Shown: positions 23,826 through 35,776, counted from the first letter of the stretch. The stretch: 64,000 bases of DNA from Alopecurus myosuroides (GCA_028641055.1 CM054057.1:396660541-396724540), one strand, 5' to 3'. Program-made: numbers and translations. Notes: a model not told the origin generated them from the sequence alone.

Positions 23826-25310
23826 TTAAAAATCATTATCTTGAGCATACAAATCTTTTACACTCTCCAAACCAGGAATTTTCACATTCAATTGAGTTAA
23901 AAGCATTCTTTTCCTAGAGAGAGCATTAGCAACAACATTATCTTTTCCTTTCTTATATTTAATGATGTATGGGAATGACTCAATGAATTCAACCCACTTT
24001 GCATGTCTTTTATTAAGGCTAGATTGACTCTTTAAAAATCTCAATGCTTCATGATCAGAATGTATGATAAATTCTTTTGGCCACAAATAATGTTTCCAAA
24101 CCTCAAGAACTCTAACAAGTGCAAACAATTCTTTATCATAAACAAAATAGTTCAATTGGGCACCATGCAATTTCTCAGAAAAATAAGCAACATGTTTATT
24201 TTCTTGCATAAGCACACCACCAATACCAATAGCACTTGCATCACACTCAATTTCGAATTGTTTGTTGAAATTAGGCAAGATTAACAATGGGGCCGAAATC
24301 AGCTTGTTCTTTATTTCATCAAAATCAATATCTTGTTCTACCCCCCATGTAAAATCAACACCCTTCTTAGTTAAATCATTTAATGGTGCAGCAAGAGTAC
24401 TAAAATCCTTGACAAATCTTCTATAGAAACCAACCAATCCATTAAAACTTCTCACTTGACTAACATTAGTTGGAATAGGCCAATTTTTAATAGCTTCAAT
24501 TTTAGATTCATCAACCTCAATGCCATGTTTAGATACAACATATCCCAGAAAAATGACCTTGTCTTTGCAAAAAGAACATTTAGCAAGATTACCATATAAT
24601 TGATTTGCTCTCAAAACATGCAAGACTTGTCTAATGTGATCAACATGCTCAGTTTCATTGTGGCTATATATGAGAATATCATCAAAATAAACTACCACAA
24701 ATTTTCCAATAAACTCTCTCAAAACATGGTTCATAAGTCTCATGAAAGTACTAGGTGCATTAGTTAAACTAAAAGGCATCACTAACCATTCATATAAACC
24801 AAATTTAGTTTTGAAAGCAGTTTTCAATTCATCCCCTTCTTTCATTCTTATTTGATGGTAACCACTACGCAAATCAATTTTAGAGAAAACAGCAGCACCA
24901 CTCAATTCATCTAACATGTCCTCCAAACGAGGTATAGGATGACGATAACGAATAGTGATGTTGTTAATTGCTCTACAATCTACACACATGCGCCAAGTAC
25001 CATCTTTCTTAGGCACTAAAATAACAGGAACATCACATGGAGATAAGCTAATTCGAATATAACCTTTGTCAAGTAGCTCCTGCACTTGTTTCTGAATTTC
25101 CTTGGTTTCTTGGGGATTAGTCCTGTAAGGGGCTCGTTTTGGTAATGTTGCTCCAGGGATCAAATCAATCTGATGCTCAATGCCACGCAATGGTGGCAGC
25201 CCTGCTGGTACCTCCTCTGGAAAAACATCATCAAAGTCCTGTAATACATGAGAAACACCAAGAGGAATAGGGGTCATGTCAGAAGAAACCAAAATTTCAA
25301 CCTTGTGCAT
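23826..25310 (-). CDS. RT-C reverse transcriptase / RNase H
   Basis: A 494-codon reverse frame. The RT region runs from about residue 60: [15 protein letters not shown], then [13 protein letters not shown] with the first catalytic Asp, and the active-site [10 protein letters not shown] at 24689-24678. RNase H follows with [16 protein letters not shown] and [10 protein letters not shown], ending in VVANALSRK. This copies element RNA into DNA and removes the RNA. The order PR-RT-RNase H-IN shows Ty3/gypsy. The first Met is not necessarily a real start because the domain is normally part of a polyprotein; the frame upstream is broken near 25311-25447. Motifs look intact. Confidence 0.92.
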   Translation of the reverse strand: MHKVEILVSSDMTPIPLGVSHVLQDFDDVFPEEVPAGLPPLRGIEHQIDLIPGATLPKRAPYRTNPQETKEIQKQVQELLDKGYIRISLSPCDVPVILVPKKDGTWRMCVDCRAINNITIRYRHPIPRLEDMLDELSGAAVFSKIDLRSGYHQIRMKEGDELKTAFKTKFGLYEWLVMPFSLTNAPSTFMRLMNHVLREFIGKFVVVYFDDILIYSHNETEHVDHIRQVLHVLRANQLYGNLAKCSFCKDKVIFLGYVVSKHGIEVDESKIEAIKNWPIPTNVSQVRSFNGLVGFYRRFVKDFSTLAAPLNDLTKKGVDFTWGVEQDIDFDEIKNKLISAPLLILPNFNKQFEIECDASAIGIGGVLMQENKHVAYFSEKLHGAQLNYFVYDKELFALVRVLEVWKHYLWPKEFIIHSDHEALRFLKSQSSLNKRHAKWVEFIESFPYIIKYKKGKDNVVANALSRKRMLLTQLNVKIPGLESVKDLYAQDNDF

Positions 25311-25447
25311 AACACTATAGGAAGCATACTAGGGTCCTCACTAAACTCTCTCAAATCCTCTTTGGTGGCTAGCATACATAAAAGGCTCACTCCCTCACTT
25401 TTATTTTTACCACTCAACTTATTTTTTTCTCTCATAGAAGTATTACT

Positions 25448-25864
25448 CTATTGTTTTTCTTTCTCACCATCCCTCTCTAAATTCACTTCAGTTTTTTGAC
25501 GAGACTCATTTACAATTTTCTGTGGTGTCATAGGTCTCAAAATAATATCCTTCCCATGCCAATTCAACTGGTATGTGTTAGCTCTCCCATTATGTGTAAC
25601 ATTCCTGTCAAGCTGCGATGGTCTTCCAAGCAACATGTGACAAACAGACATGGGAACAACATCACACTCAATGGTATCAGTATATGGCCCAATTTGGAAC
25701 TCCACTCTCACCATGTAGCTCACCTTCATCTCTCTTTTATCACTCAGCCATTGAATATAATAAGGATGAGGGTGTGGAATATATTTCAGCTTCAGTTTTG
25801 CACATAGCTCTTTACTAGCAAGATTTCTGCAACTCCCTTCATCAATAATAACTTTGCAAGCCAT
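25448..25864 (-). CDS. RT-C retropepsin-like protease domain
   Basis: A 138-codon reverse frame. IIDEGSCRNLAS near the N-terminus corresponds to the usual DGGSC aspartic active site, with Glu in place of Gly after Asp. The later MLLGRPSQLDRN is the conserved second half. The catalytic Asp is kept, but the DEGS variant may weaken activity. It cleaves the gag-pol polyprotein in the virus-like particle. It lies between zinc knuckle and RT as expected. A stop at its end separates it from RT. Confidence 0.85.
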   Translation of the reverse strand: MACKVIIDEGSCRNLASKELCAKLKLKYIPHPHPYYIQWLSDKREMKVSYMVRVEFQIGPYTDTIECDVVPMSVCHMLLGRPSQLDRNVTHNGRANTYQLNWHGKDIILRPMTPQKIVNESRQKTEVNLERDGEKEKQ

Positions 25865-25900
25865 TTTAGGACCTACAATTGCTTTTGTTTGGAAAAGATT

Positions 25901-26262
25901 TCACCTCTGATTTTCTGGAGAAGGAATAACACTCAAAGCAGCAGCATTTTGGGAACAAACAATAGTGGGATAATGTGTGGCATAAGCATCAAGGGGCCCT
26001 CCTTTCTCATCACAATCATCCTCCTCATTAGGATCAGCATCATTTCCAGTCTCATACTCATTCTCCTCATTAACAAGCATGGTCTTTTTATTGGGACATT
26101 CCCTCTTAAAGTGGCCTTTTCCACCACAAGTGTGACATGACATATCTCTATTGCGTGCTGTGGAAGAAGTGGATCCACTAGCACTTGCTGCTGGTTGCAC
26201 TTGCCTCCTAGAAGTGGAGGGGGTGCTCTCGGCCTTGGGTGTAGAAACCCCACGGCTAGGTT
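25901..26262 (-). pseudogene. RT-C gag zinc-knuckle region
   Basis: The reverse frame from about 26262 reads through a Ser/Thr/Pro-rich linker (GVSTPKAESTPSTSRR), then a CCHC knuckle CHTCGGKGHFKREC, then an acidic segment (NDADPNEEDDCDEKG). Such nucleocapsid tails bind element RNA. To the right, the expected capsid sequence is absent on this strand and is found inverted on the forward strand, so gag cannot be read through. Confidence 0.88.
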
Positions 26263-26748
26263 CTGGTTGTGGTGATGGAGAAGGCTATGGCTTCTTCTAG
26301 TTTTGATGGTTATGCTCTATTGTGGTGGGATAATATTACACAATTGAGGGCAGAACATGGTGATCCTGAAGTGGTTACTTGGGCTACTATGAAGCAACTC
26401 ATGAGGAGCATATTTTTGCCAAAGAATTATGTGAGAACATTGTATGATAAATTGCAACAATTGAAGCAAGGTACATTGTTTGTTGATGCTTATTATAGAG
26501 AGATGGAGTTGATTATTCAGAGGGCCAAAGTGAGAGAAGAACCAGAACATACTATGCAGCGTTTTCTCTCAGGTTTGCAATTTAAAATAAGAAGCATTGT
26601 GAGGTACCTCCAATATAATGATATGAATGAATTGCTACATCATGCAAGGGAGGCAGAATCACAGCTAGCCGAGGAGGCAAAGATGAGTGCTAGGAGGATG
26701 TTTTCCCCACGGCTAGGTTCTAGGAGGATGTTTTCACCTCAATTCAGG
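26262..26748 (+). pseudogene. RT-C capsid block in inverted orientation
   Basis: A forward frame 26269-26751 encodes a classical gypsy capsid domain: FDGYALLWWDN, MKQLMRSIFLP, LQQLKQGTLFVDAYYREM and MQRFLSGLQFKIRSI (Retrotrans_gag family), ending with LAEEAKMSARRMFSP. Everything else in RT-C is on the reverse strand. The gag N-terminus (26926-26744) and zinc knuckle flank it in the opposite direction, so about 480 bases are inverted. CCCCACGGCTAGGTTCT occurs at both edges (26248-26264 and 26705-26721) in the same orientation. Confidence 0.9.
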
Positions 26749-26926
26749 TGACTACCACTTCATCATACTCATCAAGTTTTTGATCAATTCTTGAACTGAT
26801 CATGTCTCTAAATTTAGACAGATCTCCCCATGTGAGAATATCATCAACAGTCTTCTTAGAACTAGCCTCAGTAGCTTTCCCAACACCTTTATCCACCTGC
26901 GCAACACTAACCATAGAAGACTCCAT
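26744..26926 (-). pseudogene. RT-C gag N-terminus
   Basis: The reverse frame starts MESSMVSVAQVDKG and runs to LDEYDEVVVT, helical and charged. It ends at the breakpoint of the inverted block. The 1.3 kb leader on its right fits a gag start here. No independent function is expected. Confidence 0.65.
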
Positions 26927-28219
26927 AGATTAATGTGTTAGTGAAAACAAAAATATGGGATGTGGTGTTCTCTCACAACTCACTCAAAACAGCAAAGCAA
27001 AGAGGTTAACTTACTGTTCCAAAGTGAATAGCAATACTTACCACAAGTAAACAGCACTACTATGACTTGGTGTGAATAAAAGAATACCCAGGGATTTTAG
27101 CTAACACAAAACAAAGTAGGATATATAGTGGGGCTTGGTATGGATACCTAACAACACCAATAACAAGTCATATTTGCTGTTTGTGATGATAGAAAAATTA
27201 CACCTAGGAAACACACACCAAAGTGGAGACACATGTGGCAATGCAATTATATGGATGAGAATATTGCAATGCACTCGAAAGACACTAGCTATGCTCAAAT
27301 ATATCACAGGCACAAGATTCCTCAATGTAAAGTGTCAATATAGTAGTGATGAAATAGCTCCAATAACAATATAGCAATGTATCTCAAGGCCTTTTTATCT
27401 TTTCTCAATTCTGTTTTTCTCTTTTTCTATTTTCTGTTTTTCTCTCTTTTTTTTATACTTTTATAACTGGCCAAAACTAGCTAGGAGCAAAAAGAAGCAC
27501 ACAATTATCAATGTGACACAATGTATGTGATAATGAGCAGCCTGGAGTGAGCAATAAGTAGCTATTCTTTTTGGGAAAGATACCTATATGTTGCTGTAGA
27601 GGGGCTGTGTCTAGGGTTCACAATGATAGGAAAAGAAAACCTAAATAAAGTGTCAAAGAAATCTAAACCGAAAAAGAAATAAGGAGAAAAGGAACACTCA
27701 CGGCAGAAAAACGTGCCATGGCAGAGAAAACAGCCGATTCGCTGTCGCGGCAGCGCGCAGGTGCAGCGAACAGGCCACCGTTGGGCACGCGCAAAAGACC
27801 AGACACTGTCTGGGGTCGGGCGCGAGGCAACAGCTGTGGGTCGTGGCAGGATTTTTGGCGCGCGGCAGAGATTCTGCGCGATTCTGTGCCGCGGCAGGAA
27901 ACCGAAAGCAACTCAAATTGAGTAGAACTTTGGATCGGAAGGGAGTTTTTGGGTGAAATTTTGTGGACACGATTGGGATAACTTGAAGAACACTTAGAAC
28001 CCTAAACCTAGACCGAAAACAAAGGACTCAAAAAGAGAAAAGGAACACGAATATCAACCACAAAACATCAACTAAAACTTGATAAAAGGGATGATCGAAG
28101 GCTATGGCTCGAACTAATCCTATTTTGGGGGCTTTTTCTGTGGGTAGGTAATGAAAACAAGAACTAATCTACTAGATCATGATAGCTCACCGAGTTAACC
28201 TGTAAATATGATACCAAGA
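26927..28219 (-). other. RT-C 5' leader with PBS
   Basis: About 1.29 kb between the 5' LTR and gag. A Met-type PBS beginning TGGTATCAT is at 28216-28208 (reverse strand), three bases from the LTR; only about eight bases match the canonical site. A GC-rich island at 27663-27925 stands out from AT-rich surroundings. Overlapping frames there have no recognisable homology. Confidence 0.65.
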
Positions 28220-29157
28220 TGATAAGGGGTTGCCCGATCTTCTCGATGAACTCACACGATAACAAGGATCTGATAAATTGTGTCTCTCCACGAACTCTCC
28301 GGCTAATTCCTGATGCCAATTGCAGCAGCAACCAATCCCTTGGATATTCGTAAATCCACACACTTGCACGAGAAGCCACTGACTACTAGTGGTCCTGTAT
28401 CAACTAATTCCCAGTGGAATAGTAGATAACACGCAAAACTTGCAATATATCAATTCCTGATGAATGCTTCGAGCAATCAACAATGGAGTTCTAGGGTTTA
28501 TGAATAAAGGTAGTCTAAACCTCTCACACGCAGGTGAAGAGGTATATATGAGAGGAGGGGGTGCAGCCACAACTAGCCTTGCGCAAGCACCAGCCCCTAA
28601 CCTGACTAGGACTCGAACCTAAAGTGGTTTGGACTCGGACAAGGGATACAAACCGACCCAATACAAGGGGGTGCGGCCAACTAGGCATACAAGCCTTTAT
28701 TCACCACGCATGGGACACCCTAGGACATGTCCTTGGTGCCCCCATAAGCCTAATGCGCATCACACAATAATAATTGATGAAAACACCCTAAGACATGTCC
28801 TTGGTGCTCCCATCTCCATCATGTTTAACTCCTGGCTTCTCCTCCTTATGTGTGCTGCCACGATCATCTCTCTCCTTGTATTCTCCCATGTTTGGCTCCA
28901 TGGCTCCATGCTCCTTGCTTCCAATAATGCTTGTGTTATCAAGAACCTGAATCATACATAAATGCAGGGATTTAGGTAGTATACAATTCTCATAAGAACA
29001 AACATCATAATTTAATAGGAGTGAGTTCACCTGCTGTTCTATTAGTTTTGTTCTTGATCTAGTCATTGGACCAATCCTCACTTCATCTTGTTTCTCTTGA
29101 ACAACATCATCATCATCAATAGGAGGAATAACAAATGTACTAGGGATGTCCTCATCA
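28220..29157 (-). repeat. RT-C 5' LTR (938 bp)
   Basis: Partner of 21689-22619, differing by a few substitutions and small indels (a duplicated GGCTCCAT near 28900). Adjoins the PBS side and carries the right TSD copy GGAAC at 29158-29162. Confidence 0.95.
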
Positions 29158-29340
29158 GGAACCACCCCGAACAGGACCGACCGATAGAAGATCAGTATGA
29201 TGTCTGGGAAAGAACATCGAGCTCAACCGTGCCCACATGAAGAATGGTCGGGCCCTGCTCGTTGGAGGAATGTGCAGCGATGCGGCGCACATTCTTCATC
29301 TTGAGAGCGTTGATGGTGGAGGGCTCAATCACGGGCGCCA
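29158..29340 (-). pseudogene. T28-1 protein N-terminus
   Basis: The reverse frame starts MAPVIEPSTINALKMKNVRR at 29340 and runs to the RC-insertion point at 29158; coding resumes at 21688 in the conserved FFHAILEHYQ block. A stop near 29192 shows decay. To the right (29341-29661) is a pyrimidine-rich leader on this strand that looks like a 5' UTR. Confidence 0.6.
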
Positions 29341-29661
29341 TGACGCTCTTGTAGAGGAGCAGAGGTGGCGGCGAATGGCGGAGGAACGGAGGCGTATCGA
29401 ACCTGCCTAGGGGAGATGGGAAAGGCAAGAAGAAGCAGAAGTGGCGCACAGAAGATGACGAGAAGAGCCCCTTCTCGGTCTTTTAGGCTCTCTCTGACTG
29501 TCGGGCTGCGGCGCAGGGAATCGTTGTCCCCCATGTCTAATCGATCGTGGGGTGTCACGCACGAACGGTCGTGCCGCATGCCTGCGACCGAGTAGGCAGT
29601 GGGTGGCCCCGCGACACTTTACATCCTTTATCCACATGTCCGTCACAGGCCTGTGGGCTAC
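29341..29661 (-). other. T28-1 leader region
   Basis: GC-rich, pyrimidine-rich on the reverse strand, directly upstream of the T28-1 start. It contains no recognisable protein. Its promoter or LTR boundary could not be placed. Confidence 0.4.
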
Positions 29662-30470
29662 TGTTGGGCCTCTGGATATCGGGGTACCCAGGCCCATCTG
29701 CTGCAACCGGCCCGACAGGCATCCCCGAGATCGAGTCAGTGTGCTTCGTAACACGAAGGGCTCCTGAAAGCAAACCTGTCCCTATCCAAGCTCCTGGAGA
29801 CAACGCTCGTCGGCTCCCCCTTCGGGAGGAAATCTACGACACCATCATTTCCTCCCGAAGGAGCTCATCCGCTCGGCGGGAGACAAGGCATGTGCTGCTG
29901 ACGACCGCGCCTCTGTGCGCTGACGGAGGCTGTGTAGGGACGCATGACTGCTTTGGCCGTAGTTGTCATACCTATGTATAAAGCCCGGGGAAGAGCTGCT
30001 CCGGCCAAAGTGTCTTCCCGGAATTGCTTCTTTGGTGCAAGAGGACCAATACCACGCTACAAGATGGAGCCAATGTCACCAGGCGCCCCCACCATTCTGC
30101 CATGGACAGTGCAGTTGTCCTCAACGACCAAGACCGCGCAGGCGGCGCAGAGTACGGGATGTTCTCCGCTTTGGCATATTGTGGGAACCCTTTCCCGCCA
30201 AATGAGCGGGAATGAGGTACAAACGCTAGTATAAGAAGGGCCCCTTAGGCCCTCGTAGAAGGAGAGCTTAAATCGCCTAAGACCCAAAGTAGTTTGACCC
30301 GAGTACAAGCTCACATTTGTACTGTAGTCACCGCAGTGAAATCCATCAGACAAGCAGGAGTAGGGTTTTACACCACACTGGTGGCCTAATCCTGGGTAAA
30401 CTCTCTGTGTCGCCATTGCTTTTGTTCTCAAGCTTCCCTCGTGAAGCCTTCTCAAGAGGTGAAGGAAGTG
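29662..30470 (+). repeat. Probable gypsy LTR fragment, forward orientation
   Basis: Starts at TGTTGGGCCTCTGG and contains a TATA-like AGTATAAGAAGG near 30228. A transcript-end-like segment follows with CACACTGGTGGCCTAATCC, a pattern I associate with the 3' part of grass gypsy LTRs. No partner, PBS or TSD was found and both borders are uncertain. A perfect hairpin lies at 29819-29861. Confidence 0.4.
29819..29861. repeat. Perfect 15-base inverted repeat
   Basis: CCTTCGGGAGGAAAT (29819-29833) and ATTTCCTCCCGAAGG (29847-29861) with a 13-base loop. Confidence 0.85.
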
Positions 30471-31161
30471 TGTCTAGCCCCCAGTGTTCGAACCTCTTGA
30501 GAGATCCCGCCATTGACAGACCACTCTCCAACATCTGCAAGTTTCCTTTCCCACTTAATCCCTTCAACTTCAACCATCTCCTCGAGCTTGAGCGTCGCCA
30601 ACTCTAGCTGCTTGCTCTGCGCTGCCTGCCTGGCTTCCTCGTCGGCCAGGGCTGATTCGTATATGTCAAGCTCTATGCGGACGACCTGAAACACCTGTCT
30701 AGCCGAGCCGCTCGCGCGTTCATAGATAGACCCGCTGGAAGTGGCCTCTGACCCGAGGGGCGCTCTACCGTCATGCCTCTAGATGTACCTCCCATTTTCA
30801 CGAAAGGTGTCCGCACCAGCGAGGGCTACAAGCGTCAAATCAGCTCCTAGAGAGCTTTGCGGGTAGAGCCAAGGCTCATCGGCAATGTCGTCATGGCGAT
30901 GGTGGGCCTCACCGGCTTCTTGTTCCCTTCCACACTTGGAGGAGCGCGTGTGAAAGGGAAACGAGCCTCGTCCTCCGCCAAAGGGGGCTCCCCCTCTTAG
31001 CACCAGTACCATCATCGACCTCGAGAGGCAAGAAGCTTGCTTCCTCCTCACGCCTATCTTTTACACCAGTGACAGGCGCCGCGGGCACCACAACTTCCTC
31101 CTCGGTCCGCTCCTCATTCTCGATGGTTGATGTCTACGCACGCTTCTATTCTTGTCGAAAG
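30470..31161 (-). pseudogene. T28-2: acidic and coiled-coil fragment of a T28-type protein
   Basis: Reverse frames around 31091-30779 are charged (KDRREEEASFLPLEVDDG). They lead into a helical region at 30694-30452 (ESALADEEARQAAQSKQLEL, then VEGIKWERKLADVG) typical of the coiled-coil half of gypsy-associated T28 proteins. Stops and frame changes are frequent. The right edge is the RT-D LTR at 31162; the left edge meets the LTR-like block. Whether it belongs with T28-1 or the 41632-43110 copy is unresolved. Confidence 0.5.
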
Positions 31162-32527
31162 TGTTGGGCCTCCAAGTGTAGAGGTTTATAGAACAGTAGC
31201 AGGTTTCCCTTAAGTGGATCACCCTAGGTTTATCGAACTCAGGGAGATAGAGGTCAAAGGTATCCCTCTCAAGCAACCCTGCAATTATGATACAAGAAGT
31301 CTCTTGTGTCCCCAACATACCTAATACGATTGTCGGTTTTATAGGTGCACTAGTTCGGCGAAGAAAGAGTAAAATACAAGTAATATGGATGATTGTAAGT
31401 GCTAATAGCAACCTGAAATGAAAATGGCATCAAGCAAACATGTAGCAGAAGGATTGTAAATGGTGTTTCAATGCTTAGAAACAAGGCCTCGGGATCGTAC
31501 TTCCACTAGTGAACACTCTCAACAATGATAACATAATTGAATGCATAAATATCATGTCTTCACTATGCTACTCCGAACAACTCTCCGGTTGAATAACAAA
31601 CAGCAATCCATTGCGTAGGGCTACAAAGCACACCTTAAAGTCGCATTCCCATGTATAGTTAATCCCACACTGTCAACTTGAGCGCCCTAGAAGGTACTAG
31701 ACAAACACCACAATTTCATAGGGTCATCCAACACAAGATATAAATATCATGCTAAACCACACGGTGCACATAGTCACCTTTACACCGTGATCAAAGTGTT
31801 TACAGAGATCTCATAAGAAAACCACTTGAGTAGCATAACAGATGAATAAAAACATCTACTTATTCAACTAGATTACAAAGCTCACAATCACACCATGGGA
31901 GAGAGAGATGAAACACATAGCTACCGGTAGAGACCTCAGCCCTGGGGGAGAACTACTCCCTCCTCATCATGGGAGATAGAAACAACGATGAAGATGGCGG
32001 TGGAGTCGGTGGAGATGGCTCCAGGGGCACTTCCCCGTCCCGGCGGGGTGCCGGAATAGAGATTTCTGTCCCCCGAAACTTGTCGGCGGCGGAGCTACGG
32101 AACTTTTCGTGGAAGGGGGCCACCATATTTAGGGTTTATGCATCAGGGGGCATATACAGGCGAAAGGGCGATGGCGGTGGGCGTCCGAGAGGCCCACACC
32201 ACCTCCCGGCGTGGCCAGGGGTCTAGCCGCGCCCAAGCATGGTGTGGGGGACTTCAGGGCCCTCCTCCAGGTCTTGTTTGGACTTCTTGGACGTGTCGGT
32301 AATTCTAGGACTTCTGGCTTTTGAATCGTCCAATTGCGAGAATATTTCCAGAACAACTTTTTTGAAACTAAAAACAACAGAAAACAGGAACTGGCTCTGT
32401 GGCATCTTGTCAATAGGTTAGTCCCGGGAAATCGATAAAAATGAAATAAAGTGTAAGGAAAACATGTAGCATAAGGCATGAAAACAACATGGAACATCAT
32501 AAATTAAGATACGTTTATGACTTATCA
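31162..32527 (-). repeat. RT-D 3' LTR (1366 bp, reverse strand)
   Basis: On the reverse strand it starts TGATAAGTCATAAACG and ends GGCCCAACA. The first few hundred bases resemble the RT-A LTR (CTAACCTATT, ACAAGATGCCACAGAGCCAG); the distal part differs. A PPT complement follows at 32528-32542. Confidence 0.85.
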
Positions 32528-32702
32528 ACATCCCCAAGCTTAGTTCCTACTCGTCCTCGAGTAGGTAAACGACAAAAAAAATAATTTCTGAGGTGACATG
32601 CTACCAACATAAACTTGATCAACTAAATTGTAAAAGCATAAGAATAGCCGAGATCATAGAACTTCAACGCAAGCATGATAAATATAATTCTAACAATAAA
32701 GC

Positions 32703-34032
32703 TGTTGGGAATATGCCCTAGAGGCAATCATGTATGATGTATTCCCAATGTATTCATAAAGTTATTAAGTTGTCCTTGTTTTGAACATCTGATATATGTC
32801 ATTGAATATGTGATTCGATTCTGGAACTATATATTCATGTTGTTCATACTAGATTGTCCTTGGTCATTTAGGTTGTGCTGGACACACACCCTAGACTAAT
32901 GTGAGTGTTGGCTGATGACACGGTTCCACTTGTCATGGGCATGGTGATGCCATTCCAACGTTCACGGACTTGGCTAAAGAGTTTAGCAAGTTGGACTGAC
33001 CCACATTGATATGCAACGATCAAGTCGTCATTTGCATGTCTCAATCAATGTAATCCTTAGACCTGAGGTTGTCGCACAATCCGAGTTGTGGATCACCGAC
33101 TTAGGTTCTGTCAAACGTTGTTCTGTGACAAGGCAACTATAAAGGCAGAGTTCGGGTCGAATGAGAAGCAAGCTGCGTGATGTGGATAATCAATATGGGA
33201 TTTTGCCCCTCCGAATGGAGAGATATTCTCTGGGCCCTCTCGAGTGATATGATTCAGGAAGCATGGCCATGCGCGACTCAGTTAAGTGTTAATTGTGTCT
33301 GTTGACTAAAGAGTTAGTCAGATGAATCACATATCACGGATCGAGAAGAGAGTTGAACTATTAAAGGGATGACGATAAATCGCCTATAGTTCGACAAGGT
33401 ATATCCTGAGGAAAAAGGGACTAAGATGAATATCACATTGAAAGGTATGTTGTCATGACTCAATGGTACTTGGGAGTCGGCACGTTCTGCTAGGAGCCAC
33501 TACTGATTGATCGATTGGGAGTTGGACTCCAATCGTGTCCAAGTCGCCATGAGCCTGCAGGGTCGCACACTTAAGAGCGGGAGCAAGTATTTGTCGGGTT
33601 GGACCCGAACCGAAAATGGACTGGTTTTGTGAGTCGGACTCACAGAGGGAATAATGGGCCACAAGTGTTGTGAAGCCCATTACCATACGCTATATAAAGA
33701 GGGGCGCAGGTTGCCCAGCGGGCACGTTAGTCCACTCCCATGCGTTGGGAACCCTAGCCCCACTCAGTCCAGCCGTCGCCTCGAACCTAGCAGTCCGCCG
33801 TCGGAGCTCCTCCTCGTACGTGTGGATACCGGCAGAGGTGATGTACGTTCAGCACTTCGACGTTCGCGGGATCGGATCGGCTGGATTGGATCGTGGACTG
33901 CACTGCCCCGACGCGCTTCATCGATAATCCGCAACCGCGCGTCTAGTGGTAATCATCGTGGCCTTCTACCTCGGCTAGATCTTGGAAGCATCGCGTAGGA
34001 AAAGTTTTTATTTATCTCTACGCGCTCCAACA
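32703..34032 (+). repeat. RT-E 5' LTR (1330 bp)
   Basis: Very similar to the 3' LTR, with a 12-base length difference near 33880 (extra GGCTGGATTGGA here) among few changes. A CTATATAAAGAGG TATA box at 33690-33702 marks the promoter. Confidence 0.97.
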
Positions 34033-34033
34033 G

Positions 34034-34045
34034 TGGTATCAGAGC
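34034..34045 (+). other. RT-E primer binding site (Met-tRNA)
   Basis: TGGTATCAGAGC, an exact match to the initiator Met-tRNA type PBS, one base after the LTR. Confidence 0.95.
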
Positions 34046-35398
34046 GGTAGCTTCTGGTATTAGGCCCGAGATCCGTACATATGTGATATGTAGTTAGCGT
34101 TAGATGTGATCTAATTGCTGTTTTGGTGGTCGGTCTATGAGATAGATCGGTTTTGTACAAGGTTGATTGGATCAATCGTACTCGGGGTTAATGGATGATC
34201 AGGTTTCCGTGATCATACTGCTAAGGTCGTGAAACAACATACCCCTACCGGTCGGTTTCCGCCATCGGGGTATACCGTGACACATAAATCCAGTTACGGT
34301 GATCGAAGATCAAAGAGTTTGGTCGAATCGGAATACGGATCAGATTCGGGTAAAATCGTTCTATCCGATGAAGAAATCCATGATCGGAATGCAGAAGAGA
34401 TCTGCGTTTTCCGAAATCCTCGAGCGCTGCCCCTTCGATCCCCGCCCGCTATCCGGCTAGCGGGACCGCCGGCTTCGCCCTGTCGTAGTGCCTTAGATGT
34501 CGTTACGAGTTTCACAACGCCGGTAGATATCGCGTCTATGCATAACTTGTTTTTGCAGGAAGTTGTGAATGGTATGGCTTATGTGCATGTGATGTGTGTA
34601 ATCCATACATGATCTGCGTATCATGTTCTTGTCAGCCGGCTGGAGCCTAGGTGATGTCATTTTATTGTATAACGACCTGCGTGTCGGATTCTCTATGTAA
34701 TTTTTATTTACTAGCTAGTGTAGCTTGTTGGAGAACCCGGATGACATGCAAGTCGATATACAAGTCGGCTACATGGAGCAAGATGGCACGTGACAAGAGT
34801 TGGCACGAGTCGACTTGCAAGCTTCATGGAGATCACCATGAAGAGAGCCATACCATTTCACATTATAATTGTTTTATTTGTGTTATTGTTATGTCTCTAT
34901 TTACCTCTATTTAGATAGTTGGTAGATTTTAATCCCTCAAAGAAGGTCTAGTCGGTCGCCCCGCCAGTGCTGCACCATCACAAGTCGGACATTCTTGGTA
35001 GTGGGCTCATAAAATTGCGGTGCTACCAATTCTTTCCGGTTAGGTGGGTTTGAGTCGAACTCTTACAAGCAGAAGCACTTGGTAATCTAGACGAGTCCAT
35101 CACAACGGTTGTGGGGCTCGGGGCGAGGTAGGTTGGGAGCCGGGGCATGTGATGCCACCCAACTAACAGGAGCCGTATTGGATACGATTGGCAAGGTGTT
35201 GCCTACCTAGATCACTTGACGGCTAGCGATGATGCTAAATCTCACTAGTCGACTTACTTATTTAGGATCTTGAATCACTTAGCAACCATCGGAGGGATGT
35301 TGGTTCTAGTGGGAGCATAAGTATTAAAGCGTTTAATATGCCTGCTCTTTTATGAATACATGTCTTAAGTGTTTTTGCGTATTTTCTGTTGTAGATCA
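34046..35398 (+). other. RT-E untranslated leader
   Basis: A 1.35 kb leader between PBS and gag, as is usual for BARE-like elements. Short frames (34229-34612) show no recognisable protein; packaging and dimerisation signals would be expected here but were not identified. Confidence 0.75.
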
Positions 35399-35776
35399 AT
35401 GGCACCTAGCAACCTTCCTCAGTTGTCCCCGTTTGCGTTGTGGTCAATCCTAGAGAAAGATAAGCTTAATGGAACTAATTTCACCAACTGGTATCGTAAT
35501 CTGAGGATAGTCCTCAAGCATGACAAGAAAGAGCATGTTCTAGAAACTCCACTTCCAGAAGAGCCATATGACGATGCGACTGTCGCAGTCATGAATGCCT
35601 ACCGTAAGACTAGAGATGAGTCTACGGAAATTAGCTGTCTTATGCTTGCACACATGGAACTGGACTTGCAGCAGCAGTTCGAGAATGTTGAGAACTACGA
35701 TATGATCGAAAGACCGAGAGGTATCAAGTCTCTCAAGCTTTGCTGGGCTGTAAGCTTAAAGATGGTGATCCACTGA
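35399..35776 (+). pseudogene. RT-E gag N-terminal part, ended by frameshift
   Basis: Starts MAPSNLPQLSPFALWSILEK and contains LNGTNFTNWYRNLRIVLKH, the typical copia gag N-terminal block. After ENVENYDMI (near 35706) the frame is lost; the correct continuation lies in another frame and is in frame with pol. By comparison with remembered BARE-type gags, a short stretch (roughly 15 residues plus a non-multiple of three) is missing there. The capsid would therefore be truncated, leaving this copy dependent on gag from others. Confidence 0.88.

Larger units (their letters stand above)
21689..29157 (-). mobile_element. RT-C: complete reverse-strand Ty3/gypsy element (7469 bp)
   Basis: Two LTRs (21689-22619 and 28220-29157) start TGATAAGGGG and end GATGTCCTCATCA. 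They are flanked by GGAAC at 21684-21688 and 29158-29162, a perfect TSD. The reverse-strand order is LTR, PBS, long leader, gag N-terminus, an inverted gag block, zinc knuckle, PR, RT/RNase H, IN, PPT, LTR. It splits the T28-1 protein gene. The gag inversion and the integrase stop and frameshift make it non-autonomous. Confidence 0.95.

Noticed and set aside
29662..31175. TGTTGGGCC at both 29662 and 31162, suggesting an LTR pair
   Set aside because: Similarity stops after about 11 bases; 31162 is the end of the reverse RT-D LTR. Coincidental.
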